Positions 17,939 through 26,683 of a DNA stretch of 64,000 bases are shown piece by piece. This DNA comes from Sva-07 sp963717385 (GTDB lineage: Bacteria; Actinomycetota; Acidimicrobiia; Acidimicrobiales; Ilumatobacteraceae), in assembly GCA_963717385.1 (NCBI GenBank), contig CAVQWE010000017.1:62001-126000 (forward strand). The letters are read 5' to 3'. The translations under genes were made by a program, and so were the position numbers. The notes below the pieces were generated by a model. It was not told where the DNA came from, did not search any database, and was given only the letters and a program-made list of their open reading frames with translations. Numbering within the stretch: the stretch's first letter is position 1; each line of letters opens with the position of its first letter.

Positions 17939-19747
17939 TCAGGCGTCGACAGCAAGCGCAGCTGAGACCTCGAACGTCGGCTGGAAGTCGGCCATCCGAG
18001 GATCGGCGTTGACGACGACGAGATACGAGGACTCGCAGCCGGGCACCGTCGACGACACCCGAGTCATCGACGCATACCCCAGACGACGCGAACGATCCTC
18101 CATGCCGATGCCCACCACGACAGCAGGGCTGTCCCAGCCCTTGTAGCTGTGCACCGTGCAGCCCTTCACCGCGTCGGCATCGGGCCAGAACCGCCCCTTG
18201 CTGCGGTGGCGTTCGTCAGGGTCACGGCTGTACACGTGATGGACGGGATACCCGGCGGCTTCGATCTCACGTGCAGCCGCGAGCCCGTCGTGGTGGTACT
18301 CGCACAGATACACGACGTCACGCGGGGAGAGATCGGGGTGCTCCTGCAGCAGCCGGACCACTTCGCGACCCACCGCGACACCAAGGTCTGCCACCCGTTC
18401 GACGTTGCGCCACGATCGCACTGCGCTCGAAACGTGCCCGACGACGACGGCCTGGTCGTCGGCGATCTCTGGAACCACAGCGTCGTCGGCGATGTACGAC
18501 CGGGCGAACTCGTTCGTCGCTCGGATCAGGTCGGGGGCCATCCGGTACGACCGGGCCATGTGGATCCAGGGTTCACTGAAGCCAGCTGCTTCGAGAGCGT
18601 CCGGGTCGTCCCACGCCAACGTGCCGTACAGGTCGACGGTGGAGTCGGCGACCAGCAACATCTCACCGCCGGGGCGAACGACATGCGCACGCAGCAGGTT
18701 CCACCAGTCGACCGTGAAGTCCTGGCCCTCATCGACGAGGACCGCGTCGAACTGACGGTCGAATCCGCGTTCGAACACGTCGCGTGTCTTCGCGACGACC
18801 TTCACCGGCCACGTGCCTCGGGCAGGTTCGGCTGCGACGATGCCTGCCTGGGCGGCGTCGTCGACGGCACGAGCACAGAACGTGTGGAAGCTCGTACATG
18901 TCACCCGAGCCGGGTTCGCCCCGAGCTCGGCGCAGCGTTCGACCACGAGCTGACGCAGGTGATTTGCGAGCGTGAGGTTGAAGCACAGCACCAGCACGCT
19001 CTTGCCCTCCGCAGCGACGCGGGCGGCGCGAGCGGTCAGCGCAAACGACTTCCCACTCCCGGCGGTGCCCGTCACCCCGCGGATCCGGGCCCCACTCGGA
19101 TTGGCTGCCACCCGACGAGCGGCGTCGCTCAACTGCACCGGGGCAACCGCGTCGTGCACCATCCCATCGACCACGAGCCCACGACGGATGCGAGCGACAG
19201 ATGCCGCTGGCGCCGGCAAGGTCCCTGGCCCGTCGACCAGGAACGGCAGGCGCTGTTCGAGGTCGTCGCGCGACCACATGAGCACGACGTCGATCGGATC
19301 TTCGAGACCGACGGCGAGCAGGGCGCCCGCCTCGGCACCGGAGCACCGCGGGAGCACGACGACGGATCGAACGAAGGCGCCGGGCTCTCGGGCGTCGCCC
19401 GGGAACGCGAAGAACTGTTCGTACACGGTGTTGCGGTGCCGGCGAGCCACGGCGAGGGGCCGCTCGGTGCTCGGAACCCACTCCCCGTCGGCACCGAGCA
19501 CTTCGATCTGGCCGTCGCTCGACCGGCGATGATCGGCCGGACTCCAGTCGACGACATCGACCGTGAGCACGCCCCGCAGATCGTGCACCAGCACCAGGTC
19601 GGGCACGTCCTGGCCCACCTTCGGGCGAACATGGATCGTCCAGTCGTCGCCGAGCGACGTGAACGCTTCGAACACCGCCTGCGCGGCATCGTCGAGAGGA
19701 TGTTGGAGTTCGTCGAGATGGTCGATGGACGGTCGGATGATGGCCAC
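17939..19747 (-). CDS. NERD-domain superfamily 1 DNA/RNA helicase
   Basis: A 602-residue protein. Residues about 10-110 look like a nuclease-related (NERD-like) domain, with DLVLVHDLRGVLTVDVVDW. The UvrD/REP-like core begins at GVTGTAGSGKSFALTARAA (Walker A) and has CTSFHTFCARA, FDAVLVDEGQDFTVDWW (Walker B, motif II), HMARSYRM and the C-terminal VHSYKGWDSPAVVVGIG. Such NERD-UvrD-like proteins are linked to DNA repair and sometimes to phage defence; the role here is unknown. It runs toward MazG. The ATG at 19747 begins MAIIRPSIDHLDELQ. Confidence 0.82.
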   Translation of the reverse strand: MAIIRPSIDHLDELQHPLDDAAQAVFEAFTSLGDDWTIHVRPKVGQDVPDLVLVHDLRGVLTVDVVDWSPADHRRSSDGQIEVLGADGEWVPSTERPLAVARRHRNTVYEQFFAFPGDAREPGAFVRSVVVLPRCSGAEAGALLAVGLEDPIDVVLMWSRDDLEQRLPFLVDGPGTLPAPAASVARIRRGLVVDGMVHDAVAPVQLSDAARRVAANPSGARIRGVTGTAGSGKSFALTARAARVAAEGKSVLVLCFNLTLANHLRQLVVERCAELGANPARVTCTSFHTFCARAVDDAAQAGIVAAEPARGTWPVKVVAKTRDVFERGFDRQFDAVLVDEGQDFTVDWWNLLRAHVVRPGGEMLLVADSTVDLYGTLAWDDPDALEAAGFSEPWIHMARSYRMAPDLIRATNEFARSYIADDAVVPEIADDQAVVVGHVSSAVRSWRNVERVADLGVAVGREVVRLLQEHPDLSPRDVVYLCEYHHDGLAAAREIEAAGYPVHHVYSRDPDERHRSKGRFWPDADAVKGCTVHSYKGWDSPAVVVGIGMEDRSRRLGYASMTRVSSTVPGCESSYLVVVNADPRMADFQPTFEVSAALAVDA

Positions 19748-19812
19748 GGCATTCCCCGTTTCAAACAGGCGGACAGGCTGTCATCGGCGCGCGTCGAGCG
19801 CGACTTGAGGCC

Positions 19813-19826
19813 ATTCGCGCGCGAAT
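19813..19826. promoter_or_regulatory. 14-bp perfect palindrome upstream of the NERD-helicase
   Basis: ATTCGCGCGCGAAT is its own reverse complement and lies 66 bases upstream of the helicase start. It is a candidate operator; no regulator is identified. Confidence 0.35.
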
Positions 19827-19862
19827 TGTGGCCGGAGCGAATCCAGCTCGTCGGGAGCCGGG

Positions 19863-20747
19863 TCAGGACGGGTCGTCGCCGGCCGAGCCGGGCCAACGAA
19901 ACACCACGTTGGTGTCCGACCACTGGGGTTCGTTGGCCTCGAGGTAGGCGGTGAGCTCATCGTCGCGATCCTCTGTCAGGCACAGCCGGCGGCGCGCGGA
20001 AGTGACGCGCGACGCCACGTCGGCGGTCGCTCTGGCGAGCGGCGGACGGGCAACGTCGTATCGCTCGGCGTTGAGACCGAGCCCGGCGAGCACCGCTGCG
20101 AGACCGTCGGCGGTCGGCTCGGTCGGTCGTTCGAGGCCCCAGAAGTGGAGCCACGCGTCGTTCCACGCCGACAGCGGATGACGTGGCGGCAACACGAGCA
20201 CCACGGCGAGGCGGGCGTGGGCCGTCAATGCGAGCAAGAAGGGTTCGATGTCCGCAACGTTGTACGCCACGTGGTGGCACACGACGACATCAGCGACCGG
20301 TGTGGCGGCTTCGACATCGGGCCACCGACCTTCGACAACCGTCGAAGGCACCCCGGCCGACGCGGCGGCACGTGTGAACTCAGCCAACATCGCCGGGCTC
20401 TGGTCGACGCCGACGACGCTTGCGGCAGGCGGGACGAGCGACATCGCTGCGCGGCCACCCCCGCAGCCCACGTCGAGCACCGAGCCTCCCTCGGGCGGCA
20501 GCACCGCTCGTGCGATCTCGGCTGCGGGTGTGGCGTGATCGAGGGTGTCATCCACCGCGAACATCGCGGTGTCGTGCTGCCACGGCGAGATGGGCGCCTG
20601 GGCGAGGATCTCGTCGGGGATCGCCCACCGTTCGAGCCGATCGGCCCACCTGATTGCGGCCGCCGTCGTCGATGTACTCGGTGACCCGGTACTCGTGGTC
20701 GTGCGGTCGGACGGATCAGTTGGCACGAGGTCGACGCTAGTTGGCAT
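19863..20747 (-). CDS. Class I SAM-dependent methyltransferase
   Basis: About 294 residues from ATG 20747 (MPTSVDLVPTDPSD). After a low-complexity Ser/Thr stretch comes a helical region and then the SAM motif GSVLDVGCGGGRAAMSLV, with the acidic loop ASVVGVDQSPAML. DVVVCHHVAYNVADIEPFL is motif II and its helix. The C-terminal region has no recognised substrate motif. It is codirectional with the NERD-helicase, 115 bases before it. Confidence 0.82.
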   Translation of the reverse strand: MPTSVDLVPTDPSDRTTTSTGSPSTSTTAAAIRWADRLERWAIPDEILAQAPISPWQHDTAMFAVDDTLDHATPAAEIARAVLPPEGGSVLDVGCGGGRAAMSLVPPAASVVGVDQSPAMLAEFTRAAASAGVPSTVVEGRWPDVEAATPVADVVVCHHVAYNVADIEPFLLALTAHARLAVVLVLPPRHPLSAWNDAWLHFWGLERPTEPTADGLAAVLAGLGLNAERYDVARPPLARATADVASRVTSARRRLCLTEDRDDELTAYLEANEPQWSDTNVVFRWPGSAGDDPS

Positions 20748-20788
20748 CGGTGCTGACCCGACAACGGTCTGCTCCACGATGGTGGGGC

Positions 20789-20917
20789 GTCTGCAAGTGC
20801 CTCTGCTCAGGGGCGATGCGACGGTTCACCGGCTTCGGCTGCCTTTCGCATGCATCAACGCACGGCCGATCCCGATGCAGTCGGCCGACAGCCCAGCGAG
20901 GTGCCCGACTTGCAGAC
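20789..20917. repeat. Perfect 10-bp inverted repeat pair near tRNA-Pro
   Basis: GTCTGCAAGT at 20789-20798 and ACTTGCAGAC at 20908-20917 are exact reverse complements. They bracket about 110 bases without a gene, immediately beside the 3' end of tRNA-Pro. No integrase is near, so an attachment-site reading is speculative. Confidence 0.35.
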
Positions 20918-20923
20918 ACCTCG

Positions 20924-21001
20924 TGGTCGGGGTGAGAGGATTTGAACCTCCGGCCTCCACGTCCCGAACGTGGCGCGCTAACCAAGCTGCGCTACACCCC
21001 G
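20924..21001 (-). tRNA. tRNA-Pro (anticodon CGG)
   Basis: The minus strand folds as a cloverleaf. The acceptor is CGGGGTG / CACCCCG with discriminator A and an encoded CCA. The D-arm is GCGCAGCTTGGTTAGCGC and the anticodon stem CCACG/CGTGG has loop TTCGGGA (anticodon CGG). The T-arm is CCGGAGGTTCAAATCCTC-like. It reads CCG codons, frequent at this GC content. Confidence 0.93.
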
Positions 21002-21016
21002 TAGCGGCTGGCCATG

Positions 21017-21493
21017 CTATCCAGCGGTTGCGGGTTCTTCCTCGGAGGAATCTTCTGCTGCACCATCGGGGAGCGGCACCATGGGTTCGACCGGTGCGGC
21101 GTCGGCGGCCAACCCTTCGGTGTAGACGCCGCCACCGATGATCGCGTCGACGGCGCGACGCAAGCGCAGCGCATCGAGCGGCTTCACGAGCCAGCCCTCG
21201 GCACCGCTGCGGCGGGCCAGATGCAGGTCGGCTCGGCGGTCGAGCAGCATCAGTACCGGCACGTGGTCGACCACGCCGGCCGACTCGTCGAGGCGCAACG
21301 CCATGGTGACCGCCATGCCCCCCATCGATCCGACCTGGAGGTCGAGGATCGCGAGGTCGGGAAGACGCTCGGCGACCTGTCGGGACACCACCCGACCCTC
21401 CCGGCACACGGTGAAGTGGACGTCGTCGTCGCCGAGCGCGGCGGTGACCTCGTCGACGATCCAGTCAGCGTCGGTGGCAAGCAGGATGTGCAC
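21017..21493 (-). CDS. Response-regulator receiver-domain protein
   Basis: A 158-residue single receiver domain with an acidic tail. Phospho-acceptor Asp51 is in LAILDLQVGSMGG, the acidic pocket is D8/D10 (ATDAD), and the conserved lysine is Lys104 in WLVKPLD. There is no DNA-binding output domain. Residues 125-158 are acidic and low complexity. TAGCGT followed by seven bases precedes the GTG start, so the mRNA may be leaderless. No histidine kinase is nearby. Single-domain receivers usually act through protein contacts. Confidence 0.85.
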   Translation of the reverse strand: MHILLATDADWIVDEVTAALGDDDVHFTVCREGRVVSRQVAERLPDLAILDLQVGSMGGMAVTMALRLDESAGVVDHVPVLMLLDRRADLHLARRSGAEGWLVKPLDALRLRRAVDAIIGGGVYTEGLAADAAPVEPMVPLPDGAAEDSSEEEPATAG

Positions 21494-21503
21494 GACGCAG
21501 ACG

Positions 21504-22661
21504 CTACCCGTCGACGGCCGGATGATCGAAGAGATGCCCGGCGATCAGCATGAGGCCGCCGAGGTCGTGCACGTCACCGTCGAGCAACGGCAACACGACG
21601 AGGCGATCGGCGCCGACGATCTCGCCGAGCGGGGCGATGACGTCGAGCTCGAGATCGCGCATGGTGCGCAACGCCGCAACGTTCTCCCACAGCACGCCCA
21701 GCGTGTCGTCTCCGGCCCGACGCGCGGCTGCGGCGTCGCTGGCCGCCTCGCCTGCTGTGCCATCACCGAACTGCGGGTGCGTTCGGTTGACGATCGCCGT
21801 GGTCACGCCGACGCCTTGGTCGATCAACTGGTTGGCGAACCAGACCGCCTCGTCAATCGTGTCGTGACGTGGTGCTGCGACGACCACGAACGAGGTCTCG
21901 GGTGCCCTGATCAGGCGGACGACGTCATCCGCACGTTCACGAAAGCCCGTCTCCATCCCAGCGAACGCCTGGAAGAAGGCGACCGAGTCGGCCAACACGT
22001 CGGAGCCGACGACCTTGCCGATCGCCTTCAGGATCGGCTGGGTCGCGGTGCCGAGCACCTTGAGACCACCACGGGTCGGCAGCATCAGCAGGCGGAACAG
22101 CCGATGATCGAGGAATCGGGCGAGCACGCCAGGCGCCTCGAGGAAATCGAGGGCGTTGCGGCTCGGTGGCGTGTCGACGACCACGAGGTCGAAGCGGTCG
22201 TCGCCGTGCAACTGGTGCAACGTCTCGGCCGCCATGTACTCCTGTGTGCCGCTCAGCGCACCGGCGATGTTGCGGTAGAAGGAATTGGAGATGATCCGCT
22301 CGATCTGTTCGTCGGAGTCGGCGTGGCGCCGCACCAACCCATCGAAGGTGGCGGCGGTGTCGAGCATCATCGCCCACAGCTCACCACCGGCCGATGCTGC
22401 GTTCGCCCCGCCGAGTTCGAGCTCGATGCGTTGCGGTTCCGAGGCGAGGCCGCCGTCGAGGCCGAGGGCGTCGGCGAGCCGGCGCGCCGGGTCGATCGTG
22501 ACCACGACGGCCCGTCGACCTCGCCGGGCGGCTTCGAGACCCAGCACCGCTGCCGTGGTCGTCTTTCCGACACCACCCGAGCCGCAGCAGACGATCACCG
22601 ACGACACGTCGATCACGTCGGGGTCGACGTCGGCACCGTCGACGATCGTTGCGCCCGTCAT
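21504..22661 (-). CDS. ArsA/Get3-family ATPase (second of a pair)
   Basis: A 385-residue P-loop ATPase. The deviant Walker A is VCCGSGGVGKTTTAA (26-35), the switch II/Walker B-type loop is LVVVDTPPSRNALDFLE, and ITIDPARR-like VVVTIDPARRLADALG follows. Actinobacteria commonly carry two adjacent ArsA-like proteins (as Rv3679/Rv3680 in Mycobacterium tuberculosis) that form a heteromer unrelated to arsenite efflux. Its ATG overlaps the upstream gene's stop as ATGA, so the pair is made together. Cytosolic; partner or client unknown. Confidence 0.88.
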   Translation of the reverse strand: MTGATIVDGADVDPDVIDVSSVIVCCGSGGVGKTTTAAVLGLEAARRGRRAVVVTIDPARRLADALGLDGGLASEPQRIELELGGANAASAGGELWAMMLDTAATFDGLVRRHADSDEQIERIISNSFYRNIAGALSGTQEYMAAETLHQLHGDDRFDLVVVDTPPSRNALDFLEAPGVLARFLDHRLFRLLMLPTRGGLKVLGTATQPILKAIGKVVGSDVLADSVAFFQAFAGMETGFRERADDVVRLIRAPETSFVVVAAPRHDTIDEAVWFANQLIDQGVGVTTAIVNRTHPQFGDGTAGEAASDAAAARRAGDDTLGVLWENVAALRTMRDLELDVIAPLGEIVGADRLVVLPLLDGDVHDLGGLMLIAGHLFDHPAVDG

Positions 22662-23548
22662 GGTGTGGGCCTCAGCGTGGCGGCCAACTGCTCGACATCG
22701 AATGAGGTCAACCCGGCCACCAAACGCGCCGGCAGGGTCACCTTCGGGATCGGGAGCTCGGTGGCGAGCCGTGCGATCTCGCCCGCCTCCATCGCTCGAC
22801 GTGCCCGCCGGAACGCTGCGGCGTCGATCAGGCCCTGCGCTGCAACGGGGTCGAGATGACCGACGGTCGCTCGAACAGTTTCGTCGTCGGGGAGCGGCTC
22901 GCCGATGTCGACACCGTTGACGACCACGGGGCCGAGTTGGACGCCGACGTCGTCTTCCAGGGCGAACGCCGTTTCGACCACCTCGTTGACCGGTGTGGTC
23001 TCGGGCAACGTGACCAGGACCACCTGGCAACGTTCGGCATCGTGCAGGAGTTCGAGCACCTCGTCGGCTTGGACCCTGACCGGGCCGGAGCTGACCGCGT
23101 CGGCCAAGCCGGCCGCCGACGTGAGGAAGGTGATGGCATGGCCGGCGGCGGGGCCGTCGACCACGATCAGGTCGTAGTCGCCGGAACGTTCGAGCTGCTT
23201 GATCTTGCCCAAGACCACGATGTCATCGATACCGGGGGCGGCGGTGCCGATGACGTCGATCACGCCGGTGCGGTTCAGGCGCTTCGCGATCCGTCCGAAA
23301 CCGTGGTCTCGCAGATACTCGTCGAGCGCCTCTGGCGCCGAGATCGCAAGGACGTCGAGGCCCGGCAGCAACTCGGCGAGCGCCGGCTTGCCGTCGAGTT
23401 CGACCACCAGCACCCGCTGACCCGCATCTGATGCGGCACGGGCGATCACAGCCGTTACCGTGGTCTTCCCCACACCCCCCTTGCCTGCCACCACGACGAC
23501 GCGGGCAGCAGTCAACGACTGCAGCGGGAATTCGCTCTTTGGAGGCAC
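22658..23548 (-). CDS. ArsA/Get3-family ATPase (first of a pair)
   Basis: A 296-residue ATPase with P-loop AGKGGVGKTTVTAV (21-30), VVELDGKPALAELL after it, and YDLIVVDGPAAGHAITFL as the switch region. It is shorter than its partner and lacks the C-terminal extension. The GTG at 23548 lies only two bases from the divergent NfeD start and lacks a Shine-Dalgarno. A TTG eleven codons in is an alternative start that would free space for a promoter. Confidence 0.85.
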   Translation of the reverse strand: MPPKSEFPLQSLTAARVVVVAGKGGVGKTTVTAVIARAASDAGQRVLVVELDGKPALAELLPGLDVLAISAPEALDEYLRDHGFGRIAKRLNRTGVIDVIGTAAPGIDDIVVLGKIKQLERSGDYDLIVVDGPAAGHAITFLTSAAGLADAVSSGPVRVQADEVLELLHDAERCQVVLVTLPETTPVNEVVETAFALEDDVGVQLGPVVVNGVDIGEPLPDDETVRATVGHLDPVAAQGLIDAAAFRRARRAMEAGEIARLATELPIPKVTLPARLVAGLTSFDVEQLAATLRPTP

Positions 23549-23550
23549 CT

Positions 23551-24945
23551 GTGCGAAGACTAGCGATCGGCTTGCTCACGCTGATGGCCGGGCTCACACT
23601 CATTGGACCCGCAGCCCACGCTCAAGACCAGACCGACGACGCCACAGCTGTCGGACGGGTCGACGTGTTGCAGGTGAGTGGCTTCATCGATCCGATCCTG
23701 GTCGACGCCATCGACAACGCGATCGACCGTGCAGTCGACGAGGATTCCCAAGCACTGATCCTGCAGGTCAACAGCGACGGCACCATTGTCGACGACGACG
23801 TCGTCGAAGACCTCCTCGTACGCGTCGCCAACGCCCCGATCCCCATCGGCATCTGGGTGGGTCCCAGCGGGGCCCGCTTCTACGGCTCCGCCGCCCAGCT
23901 CCTCGCCGTGGCCGATGTGACCGGCATGGCAACCGGCTCCCGTGTCGGCTACATCGGCGTTCCCCTCGACCCACCCGGTCTGCCCGACGGGGTCAGCGTC
24001 GACTTCGGTGTCGCCGAAGAGCGCCTCCGCAACGGCTCGGTCGGGCTGTCCGACGCACGCTCACTCGACGTGTTCAAGCAACGCATCGACGACGAGGGTG
24101 TTCCGACGATCAGCAGCATGGTTGCCAACATGGACGGCTTCGAGGAGAACGGTGTGGTGCTGGTCACCACCGAGCTCGTCGTGCTCGACGACGGCGCCAC
24201 ACGATTCGAAACCGTGTCGGTGGTGCGTTTCGCCAAGCTGTCGCTGATCGACCAGCTGTTCCACACCGTCGCCAGCCCGCCGGTCGCCTATCTGCTGCTG
24301 CTCACCGGTCTGGCGCTGCTCGTGTTCGAGTTCTTCACCGCCGGTGTCGGCATCGCCGGCGCGGTCGGTGCCGTGTGCACGCTGCTCGCCTTCACCGGCC
24401 TGGCCGTACTCCCCACGCGCCCGTGGGCGGTGGTGGCGATCATGCTGGCAATGCTGGCGTTCGCAGTCGACGTCCAGGTGGGAATACCGCGCTTCTGGAC
24501 CGGTGTCGGCATCGTGCTCACGGTGGTCGGCAGCTGGTTCCTGTTCGAGCCGATCCCCGGCTCGTCGATGCGCCCATCGTGGCTTGCGCTCGTCGCAGGC
24601 ATCAGCGGCATTGCCCTCACCTTCATCGTCGGAATGCCGTCGATGGTGCGAACCAGATTCGCCACACCGACGATCGGACGCGATTGGATGATCGGCCGTG
24701 AGGGCACAGCGATCGAAGCGATCGATCCCGATGGCCTCGTCGAGGTCAACTCGGCCACGTGGCGGGCGCGCACGAACCGGGCCACCCCGATCGCCGCTGG
24801 CGATCCGATCAGGGTCGCAGCGATCGACGGGGTCACCCTCGATGTCGAGCCACTCGAAGGGGCCGCTCGCGACTACCGCGAGATGCGCAAGAAGTCGGCC
24901 GACGCCGACGATGCTCCACCGGCGATGAGCGAAGCGACCGACTAG
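23551..24945 (+). CDS. NfeD-family membrane protein with ClpP-like N-terminal domain
   Basis: A 464-residue long-form NfeD. It begins RRLAIGLLTLMAGLTLIGPA with signal cleavage around AHA-QD. An extracytoplasmic ClpP-fold domain (about 35-215) contains IGIWVGPSGARFYGSAAQ, the place of the serine/lysine catalytic region. Four hydrophobic segments follow (about 245-375; PPVAYLLLLTGLALLVFEFF first), and then a cytosolic NfeD OB-fold (about 390-450; DWMIGREGTAIEAI). GGAGG six bases before the GTG fixes the start. Long NfeD proteins are thought to cleave or assist stomatin-like membrane proteins; no stomatin gene is adjacent here. Confidence 0.85.
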   Translation: MRRLAIGLLTLMAGLTLIGPAAHAQDQTDDATAVGRVDVLQVSGFIDPILVDAIDNAIDRAVDEDSQALILQVNSDGTIVDDDVVEDLLVRVANAPIPIGIWVGPSGARFYGSAAQLLAVADVTGMATGSRVGYIGVPLDPPGLPDGVSVDFGVAEERLRNGSVGLSDARSLDVFKQRIDDEGVPTISSMVANMDGFEENGVVLVTTELVVLDDGATRFETVSVVRFAKLSLIDQLFHTVASPPVAYLLLLTGLALLVFEFFTAGVGIAGAVGAVCTLLAFTGLAVLPTRPWAVVAIMLAMLAFAVDVQVGIPRFWTGVGIVLTVVGSWFLFEPIPGSSMRPSWLALVAGISGIALTFIVGMPSMVRTRFATPTIGRDWMIGREGTAIEAIDPDGLVEVNSATWRARTNRATPIAAGDPIRVAAIDGVTLDVEPLEGAARDYREMRKKSADADDAPPAMSEATD

Positions 24946-24955
24946 CGCAGTTCGG

Positions 24956-26683
24956 TCAGCCGGTTCCCGCCGACCCGGGCTCGGGGAGTCGGGGGCCGGC
25001 GATGCGAACGTCGTCGCGCCGGCGGGTGATGCCGCGGGCATCGAGCTCGGCCACCAACGGAAGCGCGAACTTACGGCTCGCTCCGGTGGCGTCGCGGAAT
25101 TCGGCCACGGTGAAGCCATCAGACGCCGCCAACAACTGTGCCGCAAGCGACGCCGCGGCATCGATCGTGTCGGTGTGGAAGTGCATGCCGTCGCGCACGA
25201 CGAGATGGCCGCGGCGAACGAGCTCTCGGAGCTCGGCTCGGTCGACGTCGTCGGGCTGCGGCGGGGTGAACCTGCCCGCTCGGGCCACAGCCAGATACGG
25301 ATGGTCGACGAATGGATCGACCGCATCGGCCGGGCGGACGGTTGCAGCTTCGATCACGACGTCGTCGATCGTGGCGAGCACCGCTCGTTCACGATCGTCG
25401 AACGCCGCAATGTCGAGCCCGGTGGGCCCGGCCTCGTTCACGCGTTCCACCAGGCTCGAGCGCATGGCGGCCAGCTCGTCGTCGGTGGTCAACCACTCGC
25501 CCACCATTGGCTCGACGCGCTGACCGGTGAGTTGCTCGACGTCGGCCGCCGTCACCCACCCGCGCTCGCGAACCACTCGCTCGATCGTGCGATCGGGCGC
25601 AGCTCGGGAGGCACGCAGAACTGGATCGATGTCGAGAACTTCGCCGCCGCCGATCGTTTCGTCGCGTCCCGACTCACGCAGCACGAACCGATCGCCGGGA
25701 AGCACCGGCACAGCCCTCGGCAGGAACAGCCGTACGAACCCGTCGCCTCCAGGGGCGACCGTGTCCGAGCCGAGCACACGCAGTCGAACGGTGTGCTCGC
25801 CCGAACCGAAGTAGGCAACGAACGCCCCCCGCCTCGACAGGTCGTGGTCGAGCGCGTCGAGCACGTGCACTGAGGCGTCGAGTCGATCGGTCTGTCGCCA
25901 CTGCCCCGGCGCCACCAGTGCGTGCCCGCGGGCGAGTTCGTGGTGGTCGACACCGGACAGGTTGACCGCAACGCGAGTGCCCGGCCCGATCTCGTCGACC
26001 GACCGACCAGCGGTCTGCAACCCGCGAATTCGGGCTTCGCGATCGTTGACGACGACGGTGTGGTCGACCGCCAAGCGTCCACCGGCCAGCGTGCCAGTGA
26101 CCACCGTGCCGCTGCCCTTGGCTGCGAACACCCGGTCGATCCAGAGCCGGGGTCGGCCAACGTCACCAGCTCTGGTCGCGCGTTCGACGAGCCCATCGAG
26201 TTCGCCACGGAGTTCGTCGAGACCGAGACCGGTGGTGCCCGACACTGCGACCACCGGCGCGTCGGCGAGGAAGGTCCCACCGACATGGTCGGCAACGTCC
26301 ATCCGTGCGAGTTCGAGCAGGTCGTCGTCGACGAGATCAGACTTGGTGAGAGCGATCACACCGGCGTCGATTCCGAGCAGTTCGAGGATCCGCAAGTGCT
26401 CCTCGGACTGTGGCTTCCATCCCTCGGTTGCGGCAACGACGAACACGCAACCGGTCACCCCGCCGACACCGGCGAGCATGTTGCGCAGGAACTTCACATG
26501 TCCGGGCACATCGATGAAGCTGAGCTCCTCACCCGACGGGAGCGTCGTGTGGGCGAAGCCGAGGTCGATCGTGAGGCCCCGACGTTTCTCCTCTTCGAAC
26601 CGGTCGGGATCGGTTCCGGTGAGGGCGAGCACCAGCGACGACTTGCCGTGGTCGACGTGGCCGGCGGTGGCGATGACGGTCAC
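24956..26683 (-). CDS. selB: Selenocysteine-specific translation elongation factor SelB
   Basis: A 575-residue translational GTPase. The G domain has G1 GHVDHGKSS (8-16), G3 DVPGHVKF, and G4 TKSD in IALTKSDLV. EF-Tu-like domains II and III follow, with KGSGTVVTGTLAGG and PGDRFVLRESGRDETIGGGEV, both typical of SelB. The C-terminal part (about 370-575) is made of winged helices that bind the SECIS hairpin, ending at TVAEFRDATGASRKFALPL. It delivers Sec-tRNA to UGA codons. Its ATG overlaps the stop of selA (ATGA), so the two are one operon. Confidence 0.95.
   Translation of the reverse strand: MTVIATAGHVDHGKSSLVLALTGTDPDRFEEEKRRGLTIDLGFAHTTLPSGEELSFIDVPGHVKFLRNMLAGVGGVTGCVFVVAATEGWKPQSEEHLRILELLGIDAGVIALTKSDLVDDDLLELARMDVADHVGGTFLADAPVVAVSGTTGLGLDELRGELDGLVERATRAGDVGRPRLWIDRVFAAKGSGTVVTGTLAGGRLAVDHTVVVNDREARIRGLQTAGRSVDEIGPGTRVAVNLSGVDHHELARGHALVAPGQWRQTDRLDASVHVLDALDHDLSRRGAFVAYFGSGEHTVRLRVLGSDTVAPGGDGFVRLFLPRAVPVLPGDRFVLRESGRDETIGGGEVLDIDPVLRASRAAPDRTIERVVRERGWVTAADVEQLTGQRVEPMVGEWLTTDDELAAMRSSLVERVNEAGPTGLDIAAFDDRERAVLATIDDVVIEAATVRPADAVDPFVDHPYLAVARAGRFTPPQPDDVDRAELRELVRRGHLVVRDGMHFHTDTIDAAASLAAQLLAASDGFTVAEFRDATGASRKFALPLVAELDARGITRRRDDVRIAGPRLPEPGSAGTG

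Noticed and set aside
20737..20985. Frames across the tRNA-Pro region
   Set aside because: They run through the tRNA and have no start signal or homology.
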